A program made the position numbers and the translations under genes. DNA of 64,000 bases from Duganella sp. CF458 (GTDB taxonomy: Bacteria; Pseudomonadota; Gammaproteobacteria; Burkholderiales; Burkholderiaceae_D), in the NCBI RefSeq assembly GCF_900113115.1, contig NZ_FOOF01000001.1:248001-312000 (forward strand), read 5' to 3'. Position 1 is the first letter of the stretch. Each line of letters begins with the position of its first letter. This document shows positions 8,726 through 17,142 of the stretch, piece by piece. The notes under the pieces are model-generated. The model had not been told where the DNA came from and ran no database searches. It saw nothing but the letters and a program-made list of their open reading frames with translations.

Positions 8726-10876
8726 ATGAAATCATTCCTGTCCTACCTCGCAGCCTTACTGTCCGCAGGCACCGCCGCCGCGGCGCAACTACCAGCGCTT
8801 CAAGTGAACGACATGTCGGCGCAGATGCAAGCCGGCGTGCCTGTCACTGTCGGCCACGTGTTCGCAAAAGGGGACGTGAATGCCGGCGAAACGATCGCGG
8901 CGACGTTCAAGGGCGTCGCAATACCGCTGCAGGCCGACGTCAAGGCCACGCATGCCGATGGCTCGATACGCCATGCCGTACTCACTACCGTGCTGCCGCA
9001 GCTGGCCGGCGGAGAAACTGCCGACGTGGCGCTAGCGACGATACCCGTCCTTGTTCCATCCGGTGGCGCTGGCCCTGATGCCCTGCTGGCCAGTGGCTTC
9101 AACGCCGTCGTCCGGCTCAACGTAGGGGGCGTCACTTACAGTGCGGACGCTGCACAGCTGCTGGCTGGCAAAGCATATAAAACCTGGCTTGCCGGGCCAC
9201 TGGTCAACGAATGGCAGGTAGCCGGCCCTGTGCTGGCGAACGGTCTCGCGCACCCGCACCTTGCCGTGCGCTTCGCAATCCGAAGCTACCGCCTGCCAGG
9301 CACCGATCGTCCGGGACCGACGCGGGTCGACGTGACGGTCGAAAACAACTGGGCCTATGAGCCCAACCCGAAAAACGTGACTTACGATGCCGAAGTCGTG
9401 GTGAACAACCAGCTGACGTATAGCAGAGCCGCGCTAAGCCACTTCCATCACGCCCGTTGGCGCAAGGTGTTCTGGGCCGGCGCTGAGCCGAAAGTGCACG
9501 TCAAACACGACATCGCGTACCTGCTTGGCACGCGCGCCCTGCCCAATTACGATCGGACCGTAGTACCCTCGCAAACCGGCCTTGCCAGGATGAAGACCGA
9601 TTGGGAGGCGGCCGACAGTGGCCCGATGGCCATGCCGCTGGTGAACAAATACATGCCTTCGACTGGCGGACGGCCCGATATCGGGCTGCAGCACGCCTGG
9701 GCCGCGATGTACATCCTCAGCATGGATGCTCGCGCCAGGCAGGTGACAGCCGGCTTGGGCGATCTGGCGGGCAGCTGGCCGGTCCACTATCGCGACAAGA
9801 ACACGGACCAGGTGGTATCGATCATTGAGTACCCTTATGTACGCGACCTGCGTATCGGCTCCGACAGCTACAACCCGGTCACGAAAAAGCACGAGGACAT
9901 GCCGCGCTGTACTTCAACCGAAGCCGGTGCTTGCGCAACGCCTTATACGCCCGATTCAGCCCATCAGCCTTCTTTCGCCTACCTGCCCTACCTCCTCACC
10001 GGCGATACCTATTACTTGGACGAACTGCAGTTCTGGGCGAACTGGAACCTGGTCACAATGAACCCGCATTACCGCGCCCTTTCCAAAGGCCTGGTGAAGG
10101 GAAACCAGGTACGTGCCCAGGCATGGTCGCTGCGCACGCTGGGGCACGCCGCCTACATCACGCCCGATGCGCATCCGATGAAGGCCTACTTCAACCAGGT
10201 CCTGAAAGACAACCTGGATTTTTACAACACGACTTTCGCCGGCAGTGCCACCAACCAGCTGGGCTTCATCGACAACACAGCCACCGGCTACGCAGTGGCT
10301 TACGGCGGCCCTACCGGGCCGGGTACCGGCGTCGCCCCATGGATGGACGACTTCTTCACCTCTGCCGTCGGGCATCTGAACGAAATGGGATTTACGGCAG
10401 CGGAGCCGATCCTGACGTGGAAGGCGCGCTTCCCGGTCGGCCGCATGATGGCCAGCGGCTACTGCTGGATTGACGGCGCGGTCTACGCCCTGATGGTGCG
10501 GCCAAGCGCGACGTCCGGCTATTTCACCAGTTTCGCCGAAGCCTACCAGGCCACCCTGCGCAATAACGACGGCTCACCAATGGTCAACAGCACGGGTGCA
10601 CGCTACCTGGACCAGCCCTGCGGCAGCCAGGCCCAGGCCAACTGGCGTACGCAGGCCGACAAGGATGCCAAGGTCTGGCGCACACCATGGCTGGCCGGCG
10701 AGATGACCGGCTACTCCGCCTCGCAGGAAGGCTATCCTTCGAACATGCAGCCGGCGCTGGCCATGGCTGCAGTCACCGGCATCCCCAATGCCCGTGAGGC
10801 GTGGAGCCGCTTCATCAACCGCAGCGTCAAACCGAACTACAGCGAGCGGCCGCAGTTCGCCATTGTGCCGCGCTGA
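8726..10876 (+). CDS. secreted protein of uncertain function, possibly YetA/PcRGLX-like
   Basis: A 716-residue protein with a clear signal peptide (cleavage near ALLSAGTAAAAQ). Residues 30-85 (PVTVGHVFAKGDV, IPLQADVKATHADGSIRHAVL) resemble the N-terminal RIFT-barrel domain of YetA/rhamnogalacturonan-lyase-like proteins. From about residue 310 the sequence becomes helix-rich with aromatic stretches (HQPSFAYLPYLLTGDTYYL, RAQAWSLRTLGHAAYITPD) suggestive of an alpha/alpha toroid as in carbohydrate-active enzymes. A polysaccharide lyase or hydrolase role is only a guess. A good ribosome site (GAGAGGA) precedes ATG. The gene diverges from nosZ; the FNR box is too near its start to activate it in the usual way. 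Confidence 0.6.
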   Translation: MKSFLSYLAALLSAGTAAAAQLPALQVNDMSAQMQAGVPVTVGHVFAKGDVNAGETIAATFKGVAIPLQADVKATHADGSIRHAVLTTVLPQLAGGETADVALATIPVLVPSGGAGPDALLASGFNAVVRLNVGGVTYSADAAQLLAGKAYKTWLAGPLVNEWQVAGPVLANGLAHPHLAVRFAIRSYRLPGTDRPGPTRVDVTVENNWAYEPNPKNVTYDAEVVVNNQLTYSRAALSHFHHARWRKVFWAGAEPKVHVKHDIAYLLGTRALPNYDRTVVPSQTGLARMKTDWEAADSGPMAMPLVNKYMPSTGGRPDIGLQHAWAAMYILSMDARARQVTAGLGDLAGSWPVHYRDKNTDQVVSIIEYPYVRDLRIGSDSYNPVTKKHEDMPRCTSTEAGACATPYTPDSAHQPSFAYLPYLLTGDTYYLDELQFWANWNLVTMNPHYRALSKGLVKGNQVRAQAWSLRTLGHAAYITPDAHPMKAYFNQVLKDNLDFYNTTFAGSATNQLGFIDNTATGYAVAYGGPTGPGTGVAPWMDDFFTSAVGHLNEMGFTAAEPILTWKARFPVGRMMASGYCWIDGAVYALMVRPSATSGYFTSFAEAYQATLRNNDGSPMVNSTGARYLDQPCGSQAQANWRTQADKDAKVWRTPWLAGEMTGYSASQEGYPSNMQPALAMAAVTGIPNAREAWSRFINRSVKPNYSERPQFAIVPR

Positions 10877-10885
10877 AGGCGATCG

Positions 10886-11533
10886 TCATGCTGCCGCCTC
10901 CGCCGGGGAGTAGAGCGCCACCTGGGCCGCCAGGGCTTTCTGGTAGGCCGGACGCGAGATGCATCGCTGCTGGTAAGCCTCGACCGTAGGGAATTGCTCG
11001 CGCAACTCGGCGCCATCGAGCAGGCGCAGGACGGTAGACATCATGATATCTGCCACGCTGAACGTGCCGGCCAGGTAGTCGCTACCCGACAGCCATCCCT
11101 CCAGGTCATCCAGGCGACGCTTCACCATGGCCTCCAGCACAGGCCGGCGTTCAACTGTCCACGCCTCGCCCTCGTGAAAGACTGCAAGTTCGACGAAGTT
11201 GCCGAAGTATGGTTCGACGGAGTTCAAGGCGGCATAGAGCCACATTTCCGCCAGCTGGCGTTCGCGCGCGCCGGCCGGCATCAATCCCAGCTTGTCGCCC
11301 AGGTGGCGCAGGATGGCACCCGACTCGAAGATCGCGTGATCGCCGTCCAGCAGCACCGGCACCTGCCCAAACGGTTGCTGTTGGCGGTAGGTCGATGACT
11401 TCTGCTCTTCCGGGTCGATGGTTTTGACGGAATACGGCTGGCCCGCTTCTTCCATCGCCCAGCGCACGCGCAGGTCGCGCACGTAACCAACAGCGAAATC
11501 GGGCACGGAACGCAAAGTAATCAGGGTGTACAT
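10886..11533 (-). CDS. glutathione S-transferase family protein
   Basis: From ATG at 11533, preceded by AAGGAG, the product is 215 residues. It has a thioredoxin-like N-terminal half with FGQVPVLLDGD and the glutathione-contacting FESGAILRHLGDK motif, and an all-helical C-terminal half with LAGTFSVADIMMS. The family conjugates glutathione to electrophiles or acts as a stress-related thiol transferase; the substrate cannot be read. The gene is divergent from a TetR regulator across a palindromic operator, so it is likely controlled by it. A longer in-frame reading to 11632 runs through the operator and is unlikely. Confidence 0.88.
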   Translation of the reverse strand: MYTLITLRSVPDFAVGYVRDLRVRWAMEEAGQPYSVKTIDPEEQKSSTYRQQQPFGQVPVLLDGDHAIFESGAILRHLGDKLGLMPAGARERQLAEMWLYAALNSVEPYFGNFVELAVFHEGEAWTVERRPVLEAMVKRRLDDLEGWLSGSDYLAGTFSVADIMMSTVLRLLDGAELREQFPTVEAYQQRCISRPAYQKALAAQVALYSPAEAAA

Positions 11534-11587
11534 GTTTGTCTCCTTAGGGTTGGGGTGTGAACATGTGGCCAGATTACGGAGATACTT

Positions 11588-11607
11588 AATATGTTCAAGA
11601 ACATATT
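11588..11607. promoter_or_regulatory. palindromic operator between GST and TetR genes
   Basis: Two perfect 9-bp arms, AATATGTTC and GAACATATT, flank a 2-bp centre. The site lies in the 115-bp gap between the divergent GST gene and the TetR-family gene, where such regulators normally bind to repress both directions. Confidence 0.7.
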
Positions 11608-11648
11608 TTGAATCGGACGCATAATGCCGCACAAGGAGGAGTCACCCC

Positions 11649-12230
11649 ATGCCTTACACCGCAGAGCACAAAGAACGTACCCGCGCCAAAATCGTCGAGT
11701 CGGCCCGCAAGCTGTTCAACCGCCACGGCTTCGAGCAGGTATCGATCGAGACCATCATGTCTGAAGCCGGCCTGACACGCGGTGGTTTCTACAACCACTT
11801 CGAAAGCAAGGATGAACTGTACGCTGCGGCCGTAGCCAGCTTCGCCACCTGCAACCCCTTCCGCAAGGACATCGCGAGCGCACCCACGAGCGATCCGCGC
11901 GACATGGCACACCGCCTGGTCAACCTCTACCTGAGCGACGAAGTTCTGGAAGACATTGAGAACCACTGTCCGCTGTATGCCCTGCCCGGCGACGTGGCCC
12001 GCGCCGGCCTGTCGCCGCAACGCGCATACACAGACCTGATCCGCAACCTTACCCGCATTTACGCCCATGCCTTGAAGGGCTTCAGCGATGGCGAACAGCG
12101 CGCGCAAGCGATTGTGGCGCTCTGCGTCGGCGGCATGGTGCTGGCCCGTACCACCGACGATCCTGTGCTGCGCGCATCCCTGCGTACGGCGGCACGCCAG
12201 CAAGCACTAACGCTGCTGGGTGCGAACTAA
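11649..12230 (+). CDS. TetR/AcrR family transcriptional regulator
   Basis: The 193-residue protein has the TetR DNA-binding domain at its N-terminus: [24 protein letters not shown] followed by [16 protein letters not shown] (residues about 18-60). The C-terminal ligand domain is not diagnostic, though SFATCNPF and [13 protein letters not shown] supply cysteines that could sense electrophiles. AAGGAG lies nine bases before the start. It faces the GST gene over a palindromic operator. Its stop codon overlaps the stop of the convergent DJ-1 gene. Confidence 0.9.
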   Translation: MPYTAEHKERTRAKIVESARKLFNRHGFEQVSIETIMSEAGLTRGGFYNHFESKDELYAAAVASFATCNPFRKDIASAPTSDPRDMAHRLVNLYLSDEVLEDIENHCPLYALPGDVARAGLSPQRAYTDLIRNLTRIYAHALKGFSDGEQRAQAIVALCVGGMVLARTTDDPVLRASLRTAARQQALTLLGAN

Positions 12231-12808
12231 GGCTTGATCTCGGTACCGAGAACCTTGAGGAATTGCGCCATCCATTGCGGATGCGCAGGCCAGGCTGGCG
12301 CCGTCACGAAGTTTCCATCGGTGACCGCCTGGTCCATCTCTACCGAAACATATTCTCCACCGGCCGAGCGTACCTCAGGCGCACATGCGGGGTAAGCCGA
12401 GATACGCTTGCCCTTGATGACGTCTGCCGCAGTCAGGATCTGCGCAGCGTGGCAAATTGCTGCAATTGGCTTGCCCGCCTTGGCAAATTCCTGCACCGAT
12501 TCCAAGACGCGCGGATTGAGGCGTAAATATTCCGGCGCCCGTCCGCCAGCAATCATCAGCGCGTCGTACGCCGACGCACGCGCTTCGTCAAAGCTCGCAT
12601 TCAATGCGAACTGGTGGCCAGGCTTTTCGGTATAGGTCTGGTCGCCTTCGAAATCGTGGATCGCGGTCTTGATCTTCTCGCCCGCCTTCTTGCCGGGGCA
12701 GACCGCATGCACGGTGTGCCCAACCATCTGCAGCGCCTGGAACGGCACCATGGTTTCATAGTCTTCCGCAAAATCGCCCGTCAAAAACAGGATCTTCTTG
12801 ATTGCCAT
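12227..12808 (-). CDS. DJ-1/PfpI family protein
   Basis: Starting at ATG 12808 (AAGGAG upstream) the product is 193 residues and begins [22 protein letters not shown], the standard DJ-1/PfpI opening with the acidic Glu. The nucleophile elbow is [10 protein letters not shown], Cys near residue 110, and the oligomer region [10 protein letters not shown] follows. Members act as glyoxalases, deglycases or stress chaperones; the exact role here is open. The upstream extension to 12880 lacks a ribosome site. The gene converges with the TetR gene, sharing stop-codon bases. Confidence 0.88.
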   Translation of the reverse strand: MAIKKILFLTGDFAEDYETMVPFQALQMVGHTVHAVCPGKKAGEKIKTAIHDFEGDQTYTEKPGHQFALNASFDEARASAYDALMIAGGRAPEYLRLNPRVLESVQEFAKAGKPIAAICHAAQILTAADVIKGKRISAYPACAPEVRSAGGEYVSVEMDQAVTDGNFVTAPAWPAHPQWMAQFLKVLGTEIKP

Positions 12809-12883
12809 TCCGATCTCCTTGTTCAAACTTGCATGACGAAATACGCCCACGAGTTGCGGCGCGATTAACGAGGATAACATTGG

Positions 12884-13885
12884 ATGCAGGGGTTCGCCGC
12901 CAATGGCGCGTATGATCTAAATACCTCCTTTTACGCCATAGGTCCCATTTTGCTGAAAATTGGATTCCTGCTGCCGCCGGGCTTCCAGATCATGGGACTG
13001 GCCGCCGCCTCCGCCTTCGAATTGGCCAACACCACAGCGCGCGAGCGCCTGTACGAGATCGGTTTGTTCTCCGCACCCGGTGGCCCGGTCGGCAACTCGT
13101 TCGGCGCGACAGTGGAAACCCAGCCGCTTGCCCGGCGGCGGCTGGACACGCTGATCGTCTGCGGGCTGGTTGCCCCCACGCCTACCGACACGCTGACATT
13201 GGACCGTCTTCGCTCCGCCGCCAGGCTCGCCCGCCGCACCGCATCCGTCTGCACGGGCACCTTCCTGCTTGGCGAAGCGGGATTGATCGACGGCAGACAC
13301 GTAACAACGCACTGGCTGTTCGCCCGCGAGCTGCAACAACAATTTCCCTCGGCGCGAGTCGACGCGGATCGCATCTTTATCAACGATGGCCCGCTCTGGA
13401 CTTCCGCCGGCATGAGCACCGGTATTGACCTTGCGCTCGGACTGATCGAGGCCGACTTCGGCGCCGAAATCGCAGCGGCTGTCGCGAAAAAGCTGGTGGT
13501 CTACCATCGCCGCGCCGGTGGCCAGTCACAACATTCCGCCCTGCTGGAACTCGGCGCCAAGTCCGACCGCATCCAGCGCGTGCTCGAATACGCGCGCAAT
13601 AACCTGAGCTCAGCGTTAACGGTACAGGAACTGGCTGGTATTGCCCATCTCAGCCCGCGCCAATTCAGCCGCGCCTTCACGACCGAAACGGGCCAATCCC
13701 CGGCCAAGGGGATCGAACATCTGCGCCTGGAAGCTGCGCGGCTGATGATCGAGCAAAGCCGTCACACTGTAGAAGAGATCGCCGCAGAAACAGGGTTTAT
13801 CGATACAGAACGCATGCGGCGCGCGTTCCTGCGCGCCTACGGCCAGCCACCACAGGCATTGCGCCGCATTGCGCGCATGTCATAA
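12884..13885 (+). CDS. GlxA-family AraC-type transcriptional regulator
   Basis: The 333-residue frame combines an N-terminal DJ-1/PfpI-like domain ([45 protein letters not shown] with the elbow Cys) and a C-terminal AraC HTH ([30 protein letters not shown] and a second helix pair to [12 protein letters not shown]). Such GlxA-type proteins regulate metabolic or stress genes. The start is uncertain: homologues usually begin at [11 protein letters not shown], so the TTG at 12950 or an ATT just before it may be real. It is divergent from the DJ-1 gene, which shares its N-terminal fold. Confidence 0.85.
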   Translation: MQGFAANGAYDLNTSFYAIGPILLKIGFLLPPGFQIMGLAAASAFELANTTARERLYEIGLFSAPGGPVGNSFGATVETQPLARRRLDTLIVCGLVAPTPTDTLTLDRLRSAARLARRTASVCTGTFLLGEAGLIDGRHVTTHWLFARELQQQFPSARVDADRIFINDGPLWTSAGMSTGIDLALGLIEADFGAEIAAAVAKKLVVYHRRAGGQSQHSALLELGAKSDRIQRVLEYARNNLSSALTVQELAGIAHLSPRQFSRAFTTETGQSPAKGIEHLRLEAARLMIEQSRHTVEEIAAETGFIDTERMRRAFLRAYGQPPQALRRIARMS

Positions 13886-13968
13886 AAAGAGGGAAATACG
13901 TCATTTACGACATCAGGGGCGGAACCTATATTGAAGGCATCTCGAACCATTTACCAAGGATCCTCGAT

Positions 13969-14889
13969 ATGTCCGCGCTCAAGAAATTAGTTATCGCAGC
14001 CGCAGGCACCCTCGCATTAACGGGAGCCGCCGCCCAGGAAATCAGCTATGTGAAGCTCAAGCCGGATATCACCTTGCGCCGCATGGTCCTCCAGAATGCC
14101 GCCCCCAAGGGCACGGTACTGTTGCTGCACGGCTTCCCCGAAACATTACTCACCTGGCGCGAACTCGCACTGGAGCTTGGCCGCGATTACGAAGTGCACG
14201 CATTCGACTGGCCAGGCTATGGCCAGTCATCCCGTCCTTCCTCCGAAAAATTCGCTTACGCGCCGCGCGACTATGCCCAAGTCGTAAAGGCCTACATCGA
14301 TCAAGCCGGCATCGACAAATCCAGGCTCGTAATCTACGCCACCGACATCGGTGCCTTGCCGCCACTGTTGCTCGCACTGGAGCAACCGGATATCGCAAAG
14401 AAGATCATCGTCGGCGACTTCGCCCCGTTCGACCGGCCGCAACACATGTCCGATCGCCTGCGCAGCCTAAAGGCCCCGCAAACCTCGGAAGCGATCCGCA
14501 ACGCGATCAACCAGAACCGCAGCGAGATCATCGAAAACACCTTCCACCGCGGTCTGGAAATGAACCAACAATTCAATGTGCCCGCTGATTTCAAGGAAGA
14601 CATGCGCAACGGCTGGACGCAAGGCACCATAAGCACCGGCGACGCCTTTTTCCACTACTACTCGCACTTCACGCGTGACCAGCAATATTTCGAAGCCAAC
14701 CTGGCACGCCTGAAAACGCCGGTGCAAATTGTGTGGGGCGAGAAGGACATCTATATCGACAAGAGAATGGGCGAAGAATTTGCGGCCAAGTCAGGCAACC
14801 CTTTCAGCGTCCTGCCCAAGCTTGGTCACTACCCGCACCTGCAAGCCCCGCAACAAACCAGCAGCGAAATACGCGCCGCGTTCGAGTGA
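13969..14889 (+). CDS. secreted alpha/beta hydrolase with Asp nucleophile (epoxide hydrolase/dehalogenase type)
   Basis: The 306-residue protein has a signal peptide (LVIAAAGTLALTGAAAQ) and an alpha/beta-hydrolase core: VLLLHGFPETLLTWREL (oxyanion loop), DWPGYGQSSRP, the elbow YATDIGALP, WGEKDIYIDKRMG and GHYPHLQAP with the catalytic His. The elbow residue is Asp instead of Ser, as in epoxide hydrolases and haloalkane or fluoroacetate dehalogenases. Export is less usual for that group. Substrate unknown. ATG at 13969 follows an AAGGA site. Confidence 0.82.
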   Translation: MSALKKLVIAAAGTLALTGAAAQEISYVKLKPDITLRRMVLQNAAPKGTVLLLHGFPETLLTWRELALELGRDYEVHAFDWPGYGQSSRPSSEKFAYAPRDYAQVVKAYIDQAGIDKSRLVIYATDIGALPPLLLALEQPDIAKKIIVGDFAPFDRPQHMSDRLRSLKAPQTSEAIRNAINQNRSEIIENTFHRGLEMNQQFNVPADFKEDMRNGWTQGTISTGDAFFHYYSHFTRDQQYFEANLARLKTPVQIVWGEKDIYIDKRMGEEFAAKSGNPFSVLPKLGHYPHLQAPQQTSSEIRAAFE

Positions 14890-14890
14890 A

Positions 14891-15943
14891 CTACTTCAGC
14901 ACTTCGGCCGCGTCCACGATTTCCACACCCTGCAATTGCCCCAGCCACTGGTCGAACCAGGGCTTGTGCGATGCGCCAACGATGGAAAGCACGCGAGCGC
15001 CTGGACGCTCGCGGAAGGTCTCGCGAATATTCGCCACCATGCGCAGGTTGCGAATCTCCCAACCGCCGACCCAGATCTGCGGATAAGCCTCTGCGGATTT
15101 CGCACGCATCGGCCCGACGATGTTCGACTCGGCGTGAATACGCACGCTTTCCGGGCTATTGATGTAGCGGTACAGCGGCAGCATATCGTTTGCGAGCACC
15201 ATTTCGTTCTTGCGCTTCTCCAGCGATTTCATCTCGCCGTTGCCAGTCGCCCATGCCGCCTCGATCGACTTGACGAAGGCCTTGATGTCCGGCACATCGA
15301 TACGGTCGCCAGTATGGTTATCGACCGGATAAACCCTCTGCAAGCCAAGCCGCGCAGCCAGGGGAGCTGCGATCAGACTGTCCTCATTCTTGCGCTTCTC
15401 CAGCTTCTCCAGCGTAGCCACAAGCGCCCCATCCAGGGAATCGCCGGCACGCCGCTCTGTTGCGGGTAATTGCAGCCACTGCACCAGTGCAGATGCCGGA
15501 TCGTTCGCCGCCAGGAACGCCGCAGCCAGCCGGCGGCGCTGCGACGGCGACGGCTGGGCGGGCCATTCCTTCAGCGTTTTATCCACTTCCGCCAGCGCGG
15601 CCGGCATATCGAGTCCGCTTGCAGCCTTCGCCGCGTCAGTCTTGGGACACCAGTCCGGACCATACTTTGCCGGGTGCCGCGCCGCGAGGTCGCAGTCCTC
15701 ACCAGGTTCGTGCTCAATGGTGATGATGTCAGGCTTGTAAGCAGCAAGACGATCGATAACGGTGCCCAGCGAAGCGGCGTTGAAGCCAGCCGGCAATTCG
15801 CTCAGGTGCACTGTGCCGAGCACCAATACCCGCGACTTCGGTCCTACCATGTCGCGATCGAGCTTCGTCAAATCCACCTGCGCTTGCGCCATCAATGGCG
15901 ATGCCGCAGCCAGCCCCCATATCGCTTTCTTCCACATGCCCAT
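14891..15943 (-). CDS. TraB/DUF5694-like secreted protein
   Basis: A 350-residue protein with a signal peptide (AIWGLAAASPLMAQAQ). It carries VLVLGTVHLSELP near residue 40, an IITIEHEPGEDCD segment and a late LSIVGASHKPWFDQW block; the GTxHL plus GxxH pattern resembles the TraB/ChaN-like superfamily, and the whole matches what is called DUF5694. The biochemical role is not known. An AGGGGAG site precedes ATG 15943; ATG 15937 is also possible. It converges with the hydrolase gene with one base between stops. Confidence 0.65.
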   Translation of the reverse strand: MGMWKKAIWGLAAASPLMAQAQVDLTKLDRDMVGPKSRVLVLGTVHLSELPAGFNAASLGTVIDRLAAYKPDIITIEHEPGEDCDLAARHPAKYGPDWCPKTDAAKAASGLDMPAALAEVDKTLKEWPAQPSPSQRRRLAAAFLAANDPASALVQWLQLPATERRAGDSLDGALVATLEKLEKRKNEDSLIAAPLAARLGLQRVYPVDNHTGDRIDVPDIKAFVKSIEAAWATGNGEMKSLEKRKNEMVLANDMLPLYRYINSPESVRIHAESNIVGPMRAKSAEAYPQIWVGGWEIRNLRMVANIRETFRERPGARVLSIVGASHKPWFDQWLGQLQGVEIVDAAEVLK

Positions 15944-16253
15944 TGCACTCCCCTGACGGTTAATAGGAAGCCCGATTCTAGAATCGCGCGCGCGTGTGCG
16001 CCCTCACAATCCGACAGGCCGCAGGATTAAGCGGATGGATGGCATTTAGGGGCGCGCGCCAATCGCTGTGAATGTGAGGGAAAGTTTGCCGCCGTTCTTG
16101 CTGCAATAGCTAATGGCGTGAACTTCCTCGCGCTAAATTGGAGGGGCGCTGCCAAGGCGTTGGAAAACGCAAGGCTGGCCCAAGATGGTTCCAGAATTCG
16201 AAAAATGTGCTTGAGAGAAATATTACCAGAACAGCAACCAACTCATGCACGCT
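15944..16253. other. 310-bp gene-free stretch
   Basis: No supported coding region on either strand. The right end next to the TraB-like gene should hold that gene's promoter. The rest is lower in GC than the neighbouring genes and borders the toxin-antitoxin pair, which fits a small accessory insertion. No repeat, terminator or RNA gene was recognised here. Confidence 0.5.
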
Positions 16254-16640
16254 TCATATGCTGATGACCAGATCGCTATAACGTGCAAGCAAGGGGCCGT
16301 GAGTGATCAGGCGCATCGGCTCGAAGAGCGCTTGCGCGACGAGCATGCGATCAAACGGGTCATGGTGAATCGGTGCCAAGCGCTCGACTGCAATCGCGTG
16401 TTCGGCCTCAATTGCCAGAAAGCGGAAGCCGGCTTCGCGAAAATAGCGAACGGCGTCACTGCTGGACACTGGCATATCCCCACGACCGAGAGCATGCTTG
16501 ATAGCGATTTCCCACACAGTAGCGGTGCTGATCCACACAACTGCTTTAGGGGATGTGATCAAGTCTCGTGCAGTCTTGGACAATTTAGGACTGTCAGCAA
16601 TCGCCCATAGCGCTACGTGAGTATCCAGCAGTAAGTTCAC
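16254..16640 (-). CDS. vapC: VapC-type PIN-domain toxin
   Basis: The 128-residue protein is a complete PIN domain with the acidic residues D6 (LLLDTHVALW), E44 (TATVWEIAIK) and D94/D97 (HHDPFDRML). Such proteins are Mg-dependent endoribonucleases that cut tRNA or rRNA. Translation starts at GTG 16640, which overlaps the antitoxin stop as GTGA, the coupling typical of these operons. The pairing with a Phd-type antitoxin supports a functional type II module. Confidence 0.9.
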   Translation of the reverse strand: MNLLLDTHVALWAIADSPKLSKTARDLITSPKAVVWISTATVWEIAIKHALGRGDMPVSSSDAVRYFREAGFRFLAIEAEHAIAVERLAPIHHDPFDRMLVAQALFEPMRLITHGPLLARYSDLVISI

Positions 16641-16885
16641 TTAACTGTGCCACGTTGGAACAGCCGTGCGACTTCATCGTTATGCTGATCGATGTCATCT
16701 GGAACTTCGAACCTCCCTTTAGCGACACCAATTCTCCGCTCTGTAGGATGGTTATCTACAGGCACCAGCTTCGCCGCTGGCCGACCATTGCGCGCGATGA
16801 TGACCTCTTTCGCCACGCCGTTCTCGACGGCCTCGACAAGACGAGACAGGGAAGACTTGGCTTCCAGCATATTGACCGTTTTCAT
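16637..16885 (-). CDS. Phd/YefM-type antitoxin
   Basis: From ATG 16885 the product is 82 residues: MKTVNMLEAKSSLSRLVEAV and VIIARNGRPAAKLVPV form the Phd/YefM DNA-binding domain, and the acidic C-terminal tail (EVPDDIDQHNDEVARLF) is the part expected to wrap the toxin. An in-frame GTG at 16894 would add three residues. It neutralises the PIN toxin encoded immediately after it and probably represses the operon. The operon lies downstream of a tRNA and its terminator. Confidence 0.88.
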   Translation of the reverse strand: MKTVNMLEAKSSLSRLVEAVENGVAKEVIIARNGRPAAKLVPVDNHPTERRIGVAKGRFEVPDDIDQHNDEVARLFQRGTVK

Positions 16886-16971
16886 ATCAAACACTTTTAG
16901 ATGCTTGATTTAGTCTAGTCTGGCTAAGCTAGGAATTCAATAAAAAGCTCTGCGCCGAGCGGTGTCCGAAA

Positions 16972-17001
16972 TAAAAAAGGGTTAGCAAATGCTAACCCTT
17001 T
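16972..17001 (-). terminator. intrinsic terminator after the tRNA gene
   Basis: On the minus strand a 12-bp stem (AAAGGGTTAGCA paired with TGCTAACCCTTT, 2-base centre) is followed directly by a T-rich run. It lies 18 bp beyond the tRNA 3' end and should stop transcripts from the tRNA and possibly rpoD before they reach the toxin-antitoxin genes. Confidence 0.85.
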
Positions 17002-17018
17002 CTTCAATTAACGAATTT

Positions 17019-17097
17019 TGGTAGGCCCTCGCGGAGTCGAACCGCGCACCAAAGGATTATGAGTCCTCTGCTCTAACCAAGCATGAGCTAAGGGCCC
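17019..17097 (-). tRNA. tRNA with CAU anticodon (Ile2 or elongator Met)
   Basis: The minus strand folds as a cloverleaf: acceptor GGGCCCT/AGGGCCT, D stem GCTC/GAGC, anticodon arm GAGGA-CTCATAA-TCCTT with anticodon CAT, T arm CGCGG-TTCGACT-CCGCG, and an encoded CCA. The sequence is closer to the E. coli ileX type (lysidine-modified Ile2) than to initiator tRNA, which it is not, since the GGG/CCC anticodon stem is absent. Two oddities are a G1-U72 wobble at the acceptor end and a D loop about two bases longer than usual. A tRNA directly after rpoD fits the betaproteobacterial arrangement. Confidence 0.85.
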
Positions 17098-17142
17098 TGA
17101 GAACTCGGCAGGATAGGGCCCGCAGGCCCCATCCGTCAAGTC

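Noticed and set aside
10886..12880. Longer starts for the GST (11632) and DJ-1 (12880) genes
   Set aside because: They cross an operator or lack ribosome sites, while internal ATG codons have strong AAGGAG sites and family-typical beginnings.
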